Notes: generated from the letters alone by a model not told the origin. A stretch of DNA of 64,000 nucleotides from an uncultured Blautia sp. (GCA_946557785.1 CAMNTH010000002.1:124001-188000), one strand, 5' to 3'; positions 35,337 to 45,260 are shown, counted from the stretch's first letter. A program made the numbers and translations.

Positions 35337-35365
35337 AATGATTCCCTTTTTCTCATAATTTAAAC
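35337..35365 (-). promoter_or_regulatory. Possible forespore (sigma-F-like) promoter before the ytfI/gerW genes
   Basis: GTTTA (35361-35365) and GGGAATCATT (35337-35346), 14 bases apart, resemble GYWTA and GGNRANANTW with one mismatch. The spacer is a little short. Confidence 0.3.
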
Positions 35366-35392
35366 GGGACTGCGTTAAAAAACACAGCCCGC
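35363..35392 (-). terminator. Hairpin after the NUDIX gene
   Basis: CGGG-CTG-GTT arms with a bulge and one mismatch around an A-rich loop; the T-rich tail on the minus strand is short. Confidence 0.5.
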
Positions 35393-35399
35393 TTTTGTT

Positions 35400-35855
35400 T
35401 CAATAATACTTATGCTGTTTTCCCCAGAGCCCTTCGCTACGCATTTCCAGATATTCCTGGTATGCTTTTTCCACGATCTGCTTTTCATTGGAAAAACGAA
35501 GAAGATGATAAATCTCATGGAATTTATAATAACCTGAGTCCACGAAAAACTCCTCCCGCTGAGGTTTACTATGATAATTATCAGCAGTCATCAGATACCA
35601 ATGTACTTCTTTTGTGACCATATCTTCCGGAACTGTAAAATTGTATTGGCTCTTGCCTATATACTTTACGATGGAAGCTCTCACATCCGCTTCCTCACGC
35701 ACTTCCCGCAAAGCCGTTTGCTCATGGGTCTCTCCGGACTCTACTGTGCCCTTGGGGAGAACCCACCCTTCATAACGATTCTTATAGGATTTATATAGTG
35801 CCAGTATCTTTCCCCGATGAATTACCACACCGCCACAGCTCGTTGCTTCAATCAT
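35400..35855 (-). CDS. NUDIX hydrolase
   Basis: A 151-residue hydrolase of nucleoside-diphosphate-linked compounds. The Nudix box is visible (GTVESGETHEQTALREVREEADV) with the usual glycine before the last position replaced by aspartate. The substrate is unknown. The ATG at 35855 has AGGAGG 9 bases upstream, which decides against a start at 35906. It has its own promoter. Confidence 0.9.
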   Translation of the reverse strand: MIEATSCGGVVIHRGKILALYKSYKNRYEGWVLPKGTVESGETHEQTALREVREEADVRASIVKYIGKSQYNFTVPEDMVTKEVHWYLMTADNYHSKPQREEFFVDSGYYKFHEIYHLLRFSNEKQIVEKAYQEYLEMRSEGLWGKQHKYY

Positions 35856-35941
35856 AATGCAAGTCCTCCTGTACTGCGCGTGTATCCCAAAACTGCCGGC
35901 AGTCAAATGGAAAAACCGTCAGTCTTTTTTAATCTTTATAC

Positions 35942-35970
35942 AGTATACCTCTTTTTCAGGAGCATGGCAA
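35942..35970 (-). promoter_or_regulatory. Sigma-A promoter of the NUDIX gene
   Basis: TTGCCA (35965-35970) and TATACT (35942-35947), 17 bases apart. Confidence 0.7.
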
Positions 35971-35983
35971 TAGAAAATAACGG

Positions 35984-37414
35984 TCATCCTGTGTAATAAG
36001 CATCAAAAATCTGTCCCGCAATGGGAACGGCTGCCTCGCTTCCGGTTCCGCCGTTTTCTACAATAATAGAAACCACCAGATCAGGATCATCTACATTGGA
36101 ATATCCGATAAACCAGGAGTGACTGGAACCATTTTCATCAAACTCCGCAGATCCGGTTTTGCCTGCGGCAGAGTAGCTTCTTCCGCTAAGGGCGGAAGCA
36201 GTGCCGAAATCTACTACATTTTTCATCAGCTTGCCCAGAAGGTTTGCCTCATTATCAGACATCAAACGCTTATATTCTTCCGGATGAGTGGTACTTATAT
36301 TCTCACCTTCCACATTTTGTACGTGGTCAATAAGGTATGGCTTCATTAAAATTCCGCCGTTAGCTACTGCACTGGTGATCAAAGCCATCTGAAGGGGACT
36401 TACCAGGGTATTTCCCTGTCCCATGGCAGTTTGCATAACAAGGGCTGTTGGAGAATCCCCATCTAATGTGAAACTGCTCTTTCTTGAGCCCTTAAGCAGG
36501 AGAGATTTATTAAACAGCAGATCCTCACTTGTTTTACGAAGGGACTTGGCACCCAGTGAAGTTCCCATATCTGCAAAAGCGCAGTTACATGAATTTGCAA
36601 AAGCGGAATAAAAATCCTCCTGCCCATGAACTGTCCCATTGTAGCACTGGATGGTATGCTCTTCCATCGTGATACTTCCCTGACAGAGATAACTGTATCC
36701 CTCAAAGCTTCCTTTATTCCGGAAATAATCCAGTGCAGTTACCACCTTAAAAGTGGAACCAGGAGGATACTGTCCCATTGTAGCACGGTTTAAAAGACTG
36801 CTGTTGTTTTCATCATTGATCAGGGTATCCCAGTTTTCTGCAATATAGTTGGGATCAAAATCCGGTTTGCTGACCATTACAAGGATTCTTCCCGTAGAAG
36901 GCTCCAGTGCAAGTATGGCACCTCTTCGGTCTCCCAGTGCCTGATAGGCGGTCGTCTGAAGTCTGGCATTTAAGGTTGAAACAACTGTATCCCCCATGTT
37001 TTTCTGCCCGCGCAGTTCATTTTTCATCTGGGTCAGGAAAAACTCATGAGAGGTGAGAAGCTGAAAATTGGCTTCTGACTCCAGTCCGTTTTTTCCGTTG
37101 GAATCATACCCTACTGCGTGGGCGAAAATTTGATTATAGGGATACACCCGCTTTTCCGTTCCGTCTTCATTGATATTGGTTTCTGCCAGCACCTCACCGT
37201 CTGAGGAAAGGATATTCCCTCGTACGACCCGGTCGGAAAAGGTATCCTGCCGTGTATTATAAGGGCTGTTGATAAAGGCTTCACTTTTAACCAGATTAAA
37301 ATAAAGAAGGTATGCGATCAGGCTTACAAAGATCAGCACAAAAAATCCGGATACCAGGGTATACTCTTTATTTCTGGCACGCTTTTTTTTAGAAATTTCC
37401 CTCTCTCTGTGCAT
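35984..37414 (-). CDS. Penicillin-binding transpeptidase (PBP2/PbpA type)
   Basis: A 476-residue class B penicillin-binding protein that cross-links peptidoglycan. One membrane anchor (about residues 18-40), then the transpeptidase domain with active-site serine in PPGSTFK, SCN in ANSCNCAF, and KTG in AGKTGSAEF. The chosen start at 37414 overlaps the FtsW/RodA stop by 26 bases; a longer frame to 37477 overlaps by 89 bases. Both starts have only weak ribosome sites. It is paired with the SEDS protein upstream, the usual polymerase-transpeptidase couple. Confidence 0.92.
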   Translation of the reverse strand: MHREREISKKKRARNKEYTLVSGFFVLIFVSLIAYLLYFNLVKSEAFINSPYNTRQDTFSDRVVRGNILSSDGEVLAETNINEDGTEKRVYPYNQIFAHAVGYDSNGKNGLESEANFQLLTSHEFFLTQMKNELRGQKNMGDTVVSTLNARLQTTAYQALGDRRGAILALEPSTGRILVMVSKPDFDPNYIAENWDTLINDENNSSLLNRATMGQYPPGSTFKVVTALDYFRNKGSFEGYSYLCQGSITMEEHTIQCYNGTVHGQEDFYSAFANSCNCAFADMGTSLGAKSLRKTSEDLLFNKSLLLKGSRKSSFTLDGDSPTALVMQTAMGQGNTLVSPLQMALITSAVANGGILMKPYLIDHVQNVEGENISTTHPEEYKRLMSDNEANLLGKLMKNVVDFGTASALSGRSYSAAGKTGSAEFDENGSSHSWFIGYSNVDDPDLVVSIIVENGGTGSEAAVPIAGQIFDAYYTG

Positions 37415-38759
37415 ACGCTCTTTCTCTAGCTCTTTTTGCCGCTTCTTTTCTCCGTTTTTCAAATTCCTCATCCTCATCTTCTCTTAAAATATATAATCCC
37501 TGGATGATCGCAAGCATCAGGATCGTACTCATAACAGAACTTCCGCCATAGCTGACCAGAGGTAAGGTAACTCCTGTCAGCGGAATAAACTTAGTGGCGC
37601 CTCCGATGGTGAGGAATACCTGAAATGCGTACTCCGCACCAAGTCCCAGTGCGATCAGCTTGTAAAATGGATTCTTGATCTTCATGGCAATGTTTACGAT
37701 CATCAAAAAGAAACTCATGCAGACAAGAATCAGGCAGACGGCAAAGATGGCACCCATTTCTTCACAGATGGCGCTGAAAATAAAGTCATTCTTCACAATG
37801 GGGATTACTTCCGGAGACCCTTGGCAAAGACCCATTCCAAACAATCCGCCTGTTCCGATGGCGAATAAGGACTGCACGATCTGATAGCCCTCATTCTGAT
37901 AAACAGCCATGGGATCTTTCCATGCACTTACCCTCTGGCGCACATGGCCGAACAGGAAATAGGCCGCTACGGACGCACAGAACCCGCCTAAAACTCCGAT
38001 CCCAAGATATGCCTTTTTCTTTGTGGCAACAAAGATCATAACAAGGTAGGCAACAAAGAAAATAACAGCGCTTCCCAGGTCTCTGGATAATACCAGGATT
38101 CCTACATGCAGGCCCGCAATGACCGTTGCTTTTACTACAGCAGAAAAACTGGTATCCCTTGATAAAAGTGCAGCCATAAAGAAGACAAAAGTAATTTTGA
38201 TGGCTTCCGAAGGCTGGATTCCCATAAGAGAAAGTTTAGCGCCATAGCTTGTATTAGCCAGAACAAGAACTGCTCCAAGCAAGGCTACGCCGATTCCTGC
38301 ATAAAGCCATGTCAAATTCCGTAAAAATTTCATTTTCCGCACCATCACCGGAATAACAAGAGCTGCCGCACTGGCTCCGATTACAATCAGAAGCTGTCTT
38401 GTGGCCGTAGAGATATCCAGTCTGCAAAGCATGATAAAACCAACGCTTAAGAGCATACACATATTATTCAAAAGGAGCAGCGATGCCTTTCTGTAAAAAA
38501 TGCGGTAAAGAATCTGAATCCCCGCAAAGTATGCCATCATCTCCATATAATACAGGATTACCTTAAAATCAAAGGTTTTCAGATAGATTACCAGAAATGC
38601 TGTAAAATCCATGAAAAAGATCAGGATCAGCTGCTGGTGAAGCAATTCATTTTTTTCTTCCTCACTTTGACGGTGCACCATATAAAAACAGTGAAAGGTA
38701 TAGACGATCATCAAAGTCAGGATAATGTATTTCGATAGTTCAACAATTACATTAATCAT
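37389..38759 (-). CDS. FtsW/RodA/SpoVE family SEDS glycosyltransferase
   Basis: A 456-residue polytopic SEDS protein that polymerises peptidoglycan glycan strands with its PBP partner. The family end motif PLTGVTLPLVSYGGSS is present, along with about ten membrane segments. It carries an extra N-terminal region of several spans compared with a minimal RodA. It lies between a U32 peptidase and the PBP. Whether it serves elongation, division or sporulation is not shown by sequence. Confidence 0.92.
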   Translation of the reverse strand: MINVIVELSKYIILTLMIVYTFHCFYMVHRQSEEEKNELLHQQLILIFFMDFTAFLVIYLKTFDFKVILYYMEMMAYFAGIQILYRIFYRKASLLLLNNMCMLLSVGFIMLCRLDISTATRQLLIVIGASAAALVIPVMVRKMKFLRNLTWLYAGIGVALLGAVLVLANTSYGAKLSLMGIQPSEAIKITFVFFMAALLSRDTSFSAVVKATVIAGLHVGILVLSRDLGSAVIFFVAYLVMIFVATKKKAYLGIGVLGGFCASVAAYFLFGHVRQRVSAWKDPMAVYQNEGYQIVQSLFAIGTGGLFGMGLCQGSPEVIPIVKNDFIFSAICEEMGAIFAVCLILVCMSFFLMIVNIAMKIKNPFYKLIALGLGAEYAFQVFLTIGGATKFIPLTGVTLPLVSYGGSSVMSTILMLAIIQGLYILREDEDEEFEKRRKEAAKRARERAYAQREGNF

Positions 38760-38765
38760 ATGCCT

Positions 38766-40955
38766 CTATTCGGCTCCTCTTTTAAAATGTCCTCTGGTGA
38801 ATTCCCTGGGTGCAGGTTCCCGGTTTCTTAGATATACATCCAGAAACTCCCTCAGAATCTGATTGGCTTCTCCGGGCTTTTCCGTGGTAAAGGACAACCG
38901 CAAAGACTTTACGCCAAGAGCCAAAACCTGCGCTTTTTCTTTTAGAAGGCCAAGGGGAATACTGTTGTAGATGATATTATAACAGTTTTTACCCTTGTCT
39001 GTATTTTTTAATTTCCATGGATCGCAGAAACACACAGAGGGGAAGGTTTTTTCATAACGATCCTTCAAAAAGCTTCCCCCTTCTTTTTGGTCACACTGAT
39101 ACAGGTTTTTCTTTACACATTGGGCGGAGATCATCAATGGATAATATCCGTAAATTACCATTTCGCTTTGGGAATTATCTCTATGGAAAAGCTCCTTCTG
39201 GTTCAGTTCCAACGGAACGGTATCCTTAAGAATCCCTTCTTCTCTCCAAAAGGCAATCGCTTCGTCATTCCAGGTGTAAAGGGATGCATCTATGATGCAT
39301 TTCGCTGCATATCCCAGTTCCTTGACCATGCCGTATGACTCCAGGTTTTTTACAAGGAATCCTTTCATTCCAAGGGAAAGCCATTTTTCTGCCTGGATAA
39401 AGTAATCTTTCGGAACAGCTCCCCGGGTGATATGGGGCATGGAGAGATACAGCTCCGTATCATGGGCAAGCCCTCGCTCCATACATTGCTTCAGTATGTC
39501 ATATGGCAGGTACATGCCCTGGATTTCCCGGTTCCTTAAAAGGATCTCTGCCTGCTCCATGGATCTACAGGAAACATACACAGGAGGTATTTTTGGCTTT
39601 TCCTCCTTAACCCCTGAAGAGTATTTGGCTTTTGTGTTTAAGGCCTGGCGGTAATCTTTTTTCATTTCACGTTTTGTATCTTTTGTAAGAGCCTTCGTAA
39701 GACGCTCAAGAGCTTCTCTTCGCACCTCATTGAGCACCTTTATGGGTACAAATATCTGCTCTCCCATTAAAATATCCAGCTTGTCCCACTGGAACTCCGT
39801 ATTTCCAAGCTTCTCCATCTGCGCCCGGATGCGTTCTTCCTCCATGGGCTGACGGATGGCGTACTGTACTTCACCTGCAGAAGCCCTTACTGAGATATCT
39901 TTGCAGCTTATTTCCAGTATAGCAGGACTTCCGGGAAAAAGAATAAAATTTCCATTAATTTTTTCTTTTCTTTTTCTAATCTCAGGTTCAGACCCGCCTG
40001 TTTTCTTTTCATTGGAAAATGCCATCATGGAAGGGCCGTTGTGCTGCTGATAATAACCGCTGCAGGATCCGCCTCTGTTAAAAATATTAAGAAGAGCCCT
40101 GCGGTCTTCCTCTTTTACTTTATATCCTTCCCGTCCCATTTTAAGGTAGAGATCCAGATATTTCCGATAGATTCCTGTCACACCGGCAGTATAGTGGGGC
40201 TGCTTCATCCGTCCTTCAATTTTTAAAGATACCACCCCTGCTTCCAGAATGTCCGGAAGCAGGTCAATGGTACAGATATCCTTCAGGCTTAAAGGACACA
40301 GTTCACCGTTTCCCTGAAATTTCTTCCCATCAGGGCTTGTATGATAAGACAGCCTGCAGGGCTGGGCACAGCGGCCGCGGTTTCCGCTTCTCCCGCCAAA
40401 AAGGCTGCTCATCAGGCATTGGCCTGAATAGCTGTAGCACAACGCACCGTGAATAAATGCCTCAATTTCAATGGGGCTTGCCTTATGCATGGCATACAAT
40501 TCCTGAAGGCTTAATTCTCTGGCAGCAACAACTCTGTGGGCACCCTGTTCCTCTAAAAATTTTGTTCCTGCAGGCCCGGTAACTGTCATCTGGGTACTGG
40601 CATGAAGGTGCAGGCCCGGAAAGTTCCGCCGGATAAAGCGGAATACGCCCATATCCTGAACGATCACCGCATCCAGACCGGCTTCGTAATAAGGAAGCAG
40701 ATAGTCAAAAAGCTGCTCCTTTAATTCCTTGTTTTTCAAAAGCGTATTGACTGTAAGATATATTTTTTTTCCGTGGATATGGGCTGTGTCAATAGCCAAC
40801 AGCAGCTCTTCTTCGCTGAAATTCTGTGCGTATGCCCTGGCTCCAAAGGCTGCGCCTCCTACATAAACGGCATCTGCGCCTGCCCCGATGGCAGCTTCAA
40901 AAGCTTCGTAGGAACCTGCAGGCGCCAATAATTCTATTTTTTGCTGATTATTCAA
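38766..40955 (-). CDS. U32 family peptidase with DUF3656 extension
   Basis: A 729-residue protein of the U32 family, several members of which are now known to hydroxylate RNA bases (RlhA, TrhP) rather than cleave proteins. The N-terminal barrel begins ELLAPAGSYEAFEAAIGAGADAVYVGG, and the cysteine signature IEAFIHGALCYSYSGQCLMSSLFGGRSGNRGRCAQPCR is intact. The long C-terminus is the DUF3656-type extension. Ends six bases before the SEDS gene. Confidence 0.93.
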   Translation of the reverse strand: MNNQQKIELLAPAGSYEAFEAAIGAGADAVYVGGAAFGARAYAQNFSEEELLLAIDTAHIHGKKIYLTVNTLLKNKELKEQLFDYLLPYYEAGLDAVIVQDMGVFRFIRRNFPGLHLHASTQMTVTGPAGTKFLEEQGAHRVVAARELSLQELYAMHKASPIEIEAFIHGALCYSYSGQCLMSSLFGGRSGNRGRCAQPCRLSYHTSPDGKKFQGNGELCPLSLKDICTIDLLPDILEAGVVSLKIEGRMKQPHYTAGVTGIYRKYLDLYLKMGREGYKVKEEDRRALLNIFNRGGSCSGYYQQHNGPSMMAFSNEKKTGGSEPEIRKRKEKINGNFILFPGSPAILEISCKDISVRASAGEVQYAIRQPMEEERIRAQMEKLGNTEFQWDKLDILMGEQIFVPIKVLNEVRREALERLTKALTKDTKREMKKDYRQALNTKAKYSSGVKEEKPKIPPVYVSCRSMEQAEILLRNREIQGMYLPYDILKQCMERGLAHDTELYLSMPHITRGAVPKDYFIQAEKWLSLGMKGFLVKNLESYGMVKELGYAAKCIIDASLYTWNDEAIAFWREEGILKDTVPLELNQKELFHRDNSQSEMVIYGYYPLMISAQCVKKNLYQCDQKEGGSFLKDRYEKTFPSVCFCDPWKLKNTDKGKNCYNIIYNSIPLGLLKEKAQVLALGVKSLRLSFTTEKPGEANQILREFLDVYLRNREPAPREFTRGHFKRGAE

Positions 40956-41046
40956 AGTGTTTCCCCAACTTTCTGATTTTAAGCATTTTTATTGATCTGC
41001 AGCCAAAAGAAGATTTCCGGGCAAATCCTCATGCTTGTCCGGAAAC

Positions 41047-41076
41047 GAAAAAGGAGATTACCGAAGCAACCTCCTT
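41047..41076 (-). terminator. Terminator after zapA
   Basis: AAGGAG-G-TT/AA-T-CTCCTT stem followed by TTTTTCGTTT on the minus strand. Confidence 0.75.
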
Positions 41077-41081
41077 CTCTT

Positions 41082-41489
41082 TTACTTTAGTAATTCATCT
41101 ACCTCTTTTTCCAGTTCCTTCACCTTTTCTTCCAGAAGATTATTTCGGGTTTCCGTGTCTTTTTCTTTCTTCTGGGCTTCCTCAAGCTGCATACGCAAAG
41201 TGATCAGCTCATGCTTCAGATTATACATTTCCTGAGCTGTCTGATTAAGATCCTGTTCGTAAATCTCCGCCTGTTTCTTAGCCTTAAAATAATCGTCTGT
41301 AATATTCAGGCTGAGTAAGGTGTGCTTCGTCTCCATAGGCTGCCTGGAATATCCCGGCATTCCGCTTAACTCTGAAATTTTATTATTTATATAGGATGCT
41401 ACTTTCTGAAAGTATTCCTCAGATTCATAGCCGCCCAATGTAATGATTTTCCCTCCGATCACTACTTGTGCCGTATTCTTGACTGCCAT
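41082..41489 (-). CDS. zapA: Cell division protein ZapA
   Basis: A 135-residue Z-ring-associated protein. The N-terminal globular part (VVIGGKIITLGGYESEEYFQKVASYINNKI) is followed by a long coiled coil (about 60-135). ATG at 41489 has AGGAGG 7 bases upstream, chosen over the start at 41516. It stands between ruvB and the U32 gene with a terminator after it. Confidence 0.88.
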   Translation of the reverse strand: MAVKNTAQVVIGGKIITLGGYESEEYFQKVASYINNKISELSGMPGYSRQPMETKHTLLSLNITDDYFKAKKQAEIYEQDLNQTAQEMYNLKHELITLRMQLEEAQKKEKDTETRNNLLEEKVKELEKEVDELLK

Positions 41490-41608
41490 AGTAATGCCTC
41501 CTGTATTTTTCTCCAATGGTTCTTTTCTATATGTAATTATTCAGGGCATGAATAGTTACACCCATTATAATCGAATTTTGTAGAAAAGTATAGGATTTTT
41601 TTGCAAAA

Positions 41609-42610
41609 TTACTTTTCAGGCGGTTCATATCCCAGATGCGCAAAAGCAAGAGGACCTGCTATCCTGCCCCTGGGGGTTCTGTGAATGAAGCCGTTCTGCA
41701 AAAGATAGGGCTCATAAACATCCTCCAGTGTGCCTGCGTCCTCTCCGATAGCGGCAGCCAGTGTTTCAAGCCCTACTGGGCCTCCCTTAAAGTTTGTGAT
41801 CATCGTCTTCAGTATCCGCCGGTCTGTTTTATCCAAACCGTACTGGTCTACTTCCAGAAGATCCAATGCAAAGGAGGCAACGTCATATGTAATGCTGCCG
41901 TCATATTTTACCTGGGCAAAATCCCTGACGCGCTTTAGAAGACGGTTGGCCAGACGCGGCGTCCCCCTGGAACGCTTGGCAATTTCTCCGGCTCCTTTCA
42001 CATCGATTTCTACGCCCAAAACCTTGGCGGAGCGGATAACAATGGTCTGCAGCTCCTTCTGATTATAGAATTCCAGATGATGCATTACGCCAAAACGATC
42101 CCGCAGGGGCGCAGATAAAAGCCCTGCCCTGGTAGTGGCTCCTACAAGGGTGAATTTTGGCAGCTCCAGGCGGATAGAACGTGCAGAAGCTCCCTTGCCG
42201 ATCATAATATCAATGGCATAATCCTCCATTGCCGGATACAAAACCTCCTCTACCTGGCGGTTCAGGCGGTGGATTTCATCTACAAAAAGGATATCCCCTT
42301 CCTGAAGGTTATTTAATATAGCAGCCATTTCTCCTGGCTTCTCAATAGCCGGTCCGGAGGTAACCTTCATATGTACGCCCATTTCATTGGCAATAATGCC
42401 GCAAAGAGTAGTCTTGCCAAGCCCGGGAGGTCCGTAAAACAAAACATGGTCTAACGGATCATGACGCTGTTTGGCTGCTTCAATATAGATCTTAAGGGTA
42501 TTTTTCAGTTTCTCCTGTCCGATATATTCCTCCAGTGACTGGGGACGGAGATTTCCCTCCAGGGTAAAATCCTCTTCTGTAATATCTGTAGTAATCATTC
42601 TTTTATCCAT
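41609..42610 (-). CDS. ruvB: Holliday junction branch-migration ATPase RuvB
   Basis: A 333-residue AAA+ motor. Walker [11 protein letters not shown], Walker B FVDEIHR, sensor [18 protein letters not shown] and the C-terminal winged-helix part ([14 protein letters not shown]) are present. It follows ruvA by 16 bases. RuvC was not seen; RecU (near 14.7 kb) serves as the resolvase in Firmicutes. Confidence 0.98.
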   Translation of the reverse strand: MDKRMITTDITEEDFTLEGNLRPQSLEEYIGQEKLKNTLKIYIEAAKQRHDPLDHVLFYGPPGLGKTTLCGIIANEMGVHMKVTSGPAIEKPGEMAAILNNLQEGDILFVDEIHRLNRQVEEVLYPAMEDYAIDIMIGKGASARSIRLELPKFTLVGATTRAGLLSAPLRDRFGVMHHLEFYNQKELQTIVIRSAKVLGVEIDVKGAGEIAKRSRGTPRLANRLLKRVRDFAQVKYDGSITYDVASFALDLLEVDQYGLDKTDRRILKTMITNFKGGPVGLETLAAAIGEDAGTLEDVYEPYLLQNGFIHRTPRGRIAGPLAFAHLGYEPPEK

Positions 42611-42626
42611 ATCCAGCTCCTACTGC

Positions 42627-43247
42627 TTATAAATACTTCAATGCTGCTTTTAAAAGCCCCTCTACGTCACCTGGGTCGGCTTCTCCCTGTGCAGCCTTAC
42701 GAACAGCCCGAAGAGCATCTGTATTGCTGTAGCCAAGAGCCACTAGAGCTTCCGCAGCTTCCTGGCGGCCGTTAGATTCCTCGTCCAGGCTTCCTGCTTC
42801 TGAAGCAGCCTGGACATTAGCCAGCTTCTGCTCAAAGGCATCCTCAAGGTTCAATTTATCTTTTAATTCCAATATAAGCTTCTGAGCCGTTTTACGGCCA
42901 ATCCCAGGCGCTTTGGAAATCGTCTTTACATCATCGGACAGGACTGCAAAACGAAGCTCGTCCGCCGTTATTCCGGACATGACCCCAAGAGCTGCTTTCG
43001 GTCCTATCCCATTGACTCCAAGAAGCAGTTTATATATGTCAAGATCGTCCCTTGTCAGAAAACCATAAAGCTGCATCACATCTTCTCTTACATGAAAATA
43101 TGTATATATTTTCACTTCCTGTCCCATTCGGCCAAGCCGCTCTATGGAAGATCCTGTCATAAAAATCTCATATCCTATGTTCCCTGCTTCCAGTATAACG
43201 GAAACCTCTGTTACTTCGGCAACCCTGCCTCGAATAAACGAAATCAT
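42627..43247 (-). CDS. ruvA: Holliday junction branch-migration protein RuvA
   Basis: A 206-residue protein that binds four-way junctions and loads RuvB. It starts MISFIRGRVAEV, has the helix-hairpin-helix motifs (LLGVNGIGPKAALGVMSG and ISKAPGIGRKTAQKLILEL), an acidic linker and the flexible C-terminal RuvB-binding domain (ALVALGYSNTDALRAV). Its promoter lies about 50 bases upstream. Confidence 0.98.
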   Translation of the reverse strand: MISFIRGRVAEVTEVSVILEAGNIGYEIFMTGSSIERLGRMGQEVKIYTYFHVREDVMQLYGFLTRDDLDIYKLLLGVNGIGPKAALGVMSGITADELRFAVLSDDVKTISKAPGIGRKTAQKLILELKDKLNLEDAFEQKLANVQAASEAGSLDEESNGRQEAAEALVALGYSNTDALRAVRKAAQGEADPGDVEGLLKAALKYL

Positions 43248-43293
43248 ATTTCTTATGCTCCTATTCCATCTCCGTTTTTTTCAGTCTTACGAC

Positions 43294-43322
43294 ATCATAT
43301 CATATCCTTCAAAAAAAAGCAA
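43294..43322 (-). promoter_or_regulatory. Promoter of ruvAB
   Basis: TTGCTT (43317-43322) and TATGAT (43294-43299), 17-base spacer, about 45 bases before the ruvA start. Confidence 0.6.
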
Positions 43323-43368
43323 ACATCTATTCGATATAAAAAAGAAATATTCAATTAACAGGGGGAAA

Positions 43369-43731
43369 TCAGGAAACAGCATCCAGTCCGTTTAAAGAAT
43401 GCCCTTCGCTTTCCACTGCTTCGATTACAACTTTATTTGGCAGGCATACAATGGTTCCTCCTGATGCATCCACAGCCTTTTGCTTCATGCACAGCTTGTC
43501 AGGGCAATTTGCGCTGATCATTTTTGCTTTTTTATTTTCAATCCTGCAGATATTGGTTTTTCCAATGGCAATCTCCTGTTCTTCTAAAAGAGAATACTCT
43601 CCTAATACGGTTCCGTCCACCGTGATCCGTATTTTCTGATAATCATCTGGAAGGAAAAACCGGGCAGCACCCCACCAAATCAATGTCAGAGCCAGGATTC
43701 CTGCCATCAGTATCATATCCCTTTTTTTCAT
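43369..43731 (-). CDS. NusG domain II (DUF1312) membrane-anchored protein
   Basis: A 120-residue protein with one N-terminal membrane segment (about 8-28) and an extracytoplasmic NusG-domain-II-like fold ending in a NCPDKLC...IVCLPNKVVI cysteine pair. Such proteins commonly follow Rnf or FMN-dependent redox genes in Clostridia; the role is unknown. ATG at 43731 has GGAG 13 bases away, so an upstream start remains possible. Confidence 0.82.
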   Translation of the reverse strand: MKKRDMILMAGILALTLIWWGAARFFLPDDYQKIRITVDGTVLGEYSLLEEQEIAIGKTNICRIENKKAKMISANCPDKLCMKQKAVDASGGTIVCLPNKVVIEAVESEGHSLNGLDAVS

Positions 43732-43822
43732 AAATACAATCATTCTCCGTATAATCTTTTCATGATTTATAACTGCCCATCCATCATACAACGGGGCAGA
43801 AAAAAATACAACGTTATCTGTA

Positions 43823-43857
43823 CAAAAATGTCAGCCGCAGAATATTCTGCGGCTGAC
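43823..43857 (-). terminator. Terminator of the rnf operon
   Basis: A long perfect palindrome (GTCAGCCGCAG...CTGCGGCTGAC, 43830-43857) followed by TTTTTG on the minus strand. Confidence 0.85.
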
Positions 43858-43874
43858 TGATGAAACAAGAGAAC

Positions 43875-44672
43875 CTATTTGGAAAAGATAATCCCTCTGG
43901 GGCATACATCCTTACATGCACCGCAATTGGTACATTTGCCGTAATCAATATGGGCACAGAAATCCTGAACGGCAATGGCGCCGTTAGGGCAGGTCTTCTC
44001 ACACTTTTTACATCCGATACATCCTACCTCACATGCGCTTGTCACAGCTTTTCCCTTTGCGCGGGAGCTGCAGCTTACGAATAGTTTCTGGTCATAAGGT
44101 ACCAGTTCGATCAGGTGCTTCGGACATTTTGCCACACATTTGCCGCAGGCACGGCATGCTTCTTTTTCTACGACAGCCACGCCGTTTATAATGTGGATCG
44201 CATCAAAAGGACAGGCTTTTACACAGCTTCCGAAGCCAAGGCAGCCGTAATCGCAGGATTTGGCTCCGCCGCCCGGAACAAAGGACAGCATTTCGCAGTC
44301 TTCCACGCCTGTGTAAGTATAATTTTCTTTAGCTCTATCGCAGGTCCCTGCACATTTTACATAGGCAACCTGCCGCGCTGTTTCTACAACCTCCTGCCCC
44401 ATAATTTCTGCAATGATCTTTCCTACAGGATCGCCTCCCACCGGGCAGCCGTTGACAGGGGCTTCCCCTTTGGCAATGGCTGCTGCAAGACCGTCACATC
44501 CGGGAAATCCGCATCCGCCGCAATTATTCCCAGGAAGGGCTTCCCTTACTGCCACTTCCCTTTCATCTACTTCCACTGCAAATTTTTTTCCTGCTACACC
44601 TAAGAAAATGCCAATAAAGAGGCCGACTGCCGCAACTACAACGGTTGCTATAATAATTGCTCCGATATTCAT
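43875..44672 (-). CDS. rnfB: Rnf electron transport complex subunit B
   Basis: A 265-residue iron-sulfur subunit that takes electrons from reduced ferredoxin. An N-terminal membrane helix is followed by a C-rich 4Fe-4S domain (NCGGCGFPGC, CPVGG) and ferredoxin-type C-x2-C-x2-C-x3-C clusters (CRACGKCVAKCPK, CIGCKKCEKTCPN and CTNCGACKDVCPR). The number of clusters fits the clostridial enlarged RnfB. Last gene of the rnf operon. Confidence 0.97.
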   Translation of the reverse strand: MNIGAIIIATVVVAAVGLFIGIFLGVAGKKFAVEVDEREVAVREALPGNNCGGCGFPGCDGLAAAIAKGEAPVNGCPVGGDPVGKIIAEIMGQEVVETARQVAYVKCAGTCDRAKENYTYTGVEDCEMLSFVPGGGAKSCDYGCLGFGSCVKACPFDAIHIINGVAVVEKEACRACGKCVAKCPKHLIELVPYDQKLFVSCSSRAKGKAVTSACEVGCIGCKKCEKTCPNGAIAVQDFCAHIDYGKCTNCGACKDVCPRGIIFSK

Positions 44673-44684
44673 ATTTATGCCTCC

Positions 44685-45260
44685 TTAAATCAATCCGGAA
44701 AAACCGAAGAACGCAATTGCCATCAGTCCTGCTGTTAAAAGAACAGATGGGAAGCCCTGAAATGCCTTCGGAATGTCGTTGTACTCAATTTTCTCACGGA
44801 TACCTGCCATCAGGACAATCGAAATGGTAAAGCCTACTGCCGTAGCAAAGCCGTTGATGGTCCCCTGCAAAATGTTATAATCTTTCTGAACATTGATAAG
44901 CGCTACACCGAGAACAGCACAGTTAGTAGTGATCAGAGGCAGATAAACGCCAAGAGCCTGGTATAACGAAGGCATTGCCTTTTTCAGGAACATTTCCACA
45001 AACTGTACAAGGGCTGCGATGATCAAAATAAATACAATGGTCTGAAGATACTCCAGATTCGTAGGAATCAGGATGAATTTATAAATAAGGCCGGTTACAA
45101 AGGAAGACAGCGTAATAACGAAAACAACCGCACCGCCCATTCCGGCAGCCGTTTCAATCTTTTTGGATACCCCAAGGAACGGACATAATCCAAGGAACTG
45201 GCTTAGCACCACATTATTTACCAGAGCTGAACTAATGAGAATAATTAGTAATTCTTTCAT
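44685..45260 (-). CDS. rnfA: Rnf electron transport complex subunit A
   Basis: A 191-residue six-span membrane subunit. The opening LIILISSALVNNVVLSQFLGLCPFLGVSK and NCAVLGVAL (membrane cysteines of the RnfA/E pair) are typical. Its partner RnfE is encoded directly upstream. Confidence 0.96.
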   Translation of the reverse strand: MKELLIILISSALVNNVVLSQFLGLCPFLGVSKKIETAAGMGGAVVFVITLSSFVTGLIYKFILIPTNLEYLQTIVFILIIAALVQFVEMFLKKAMPSLYQALGVYLPLITTNCAVLGVALINVQKDYNILQGTINGFATAVGFTISIVLMAGIREKIEYNDIPKAFQGFPSVLLTAGLMAIAFFGFSGLI

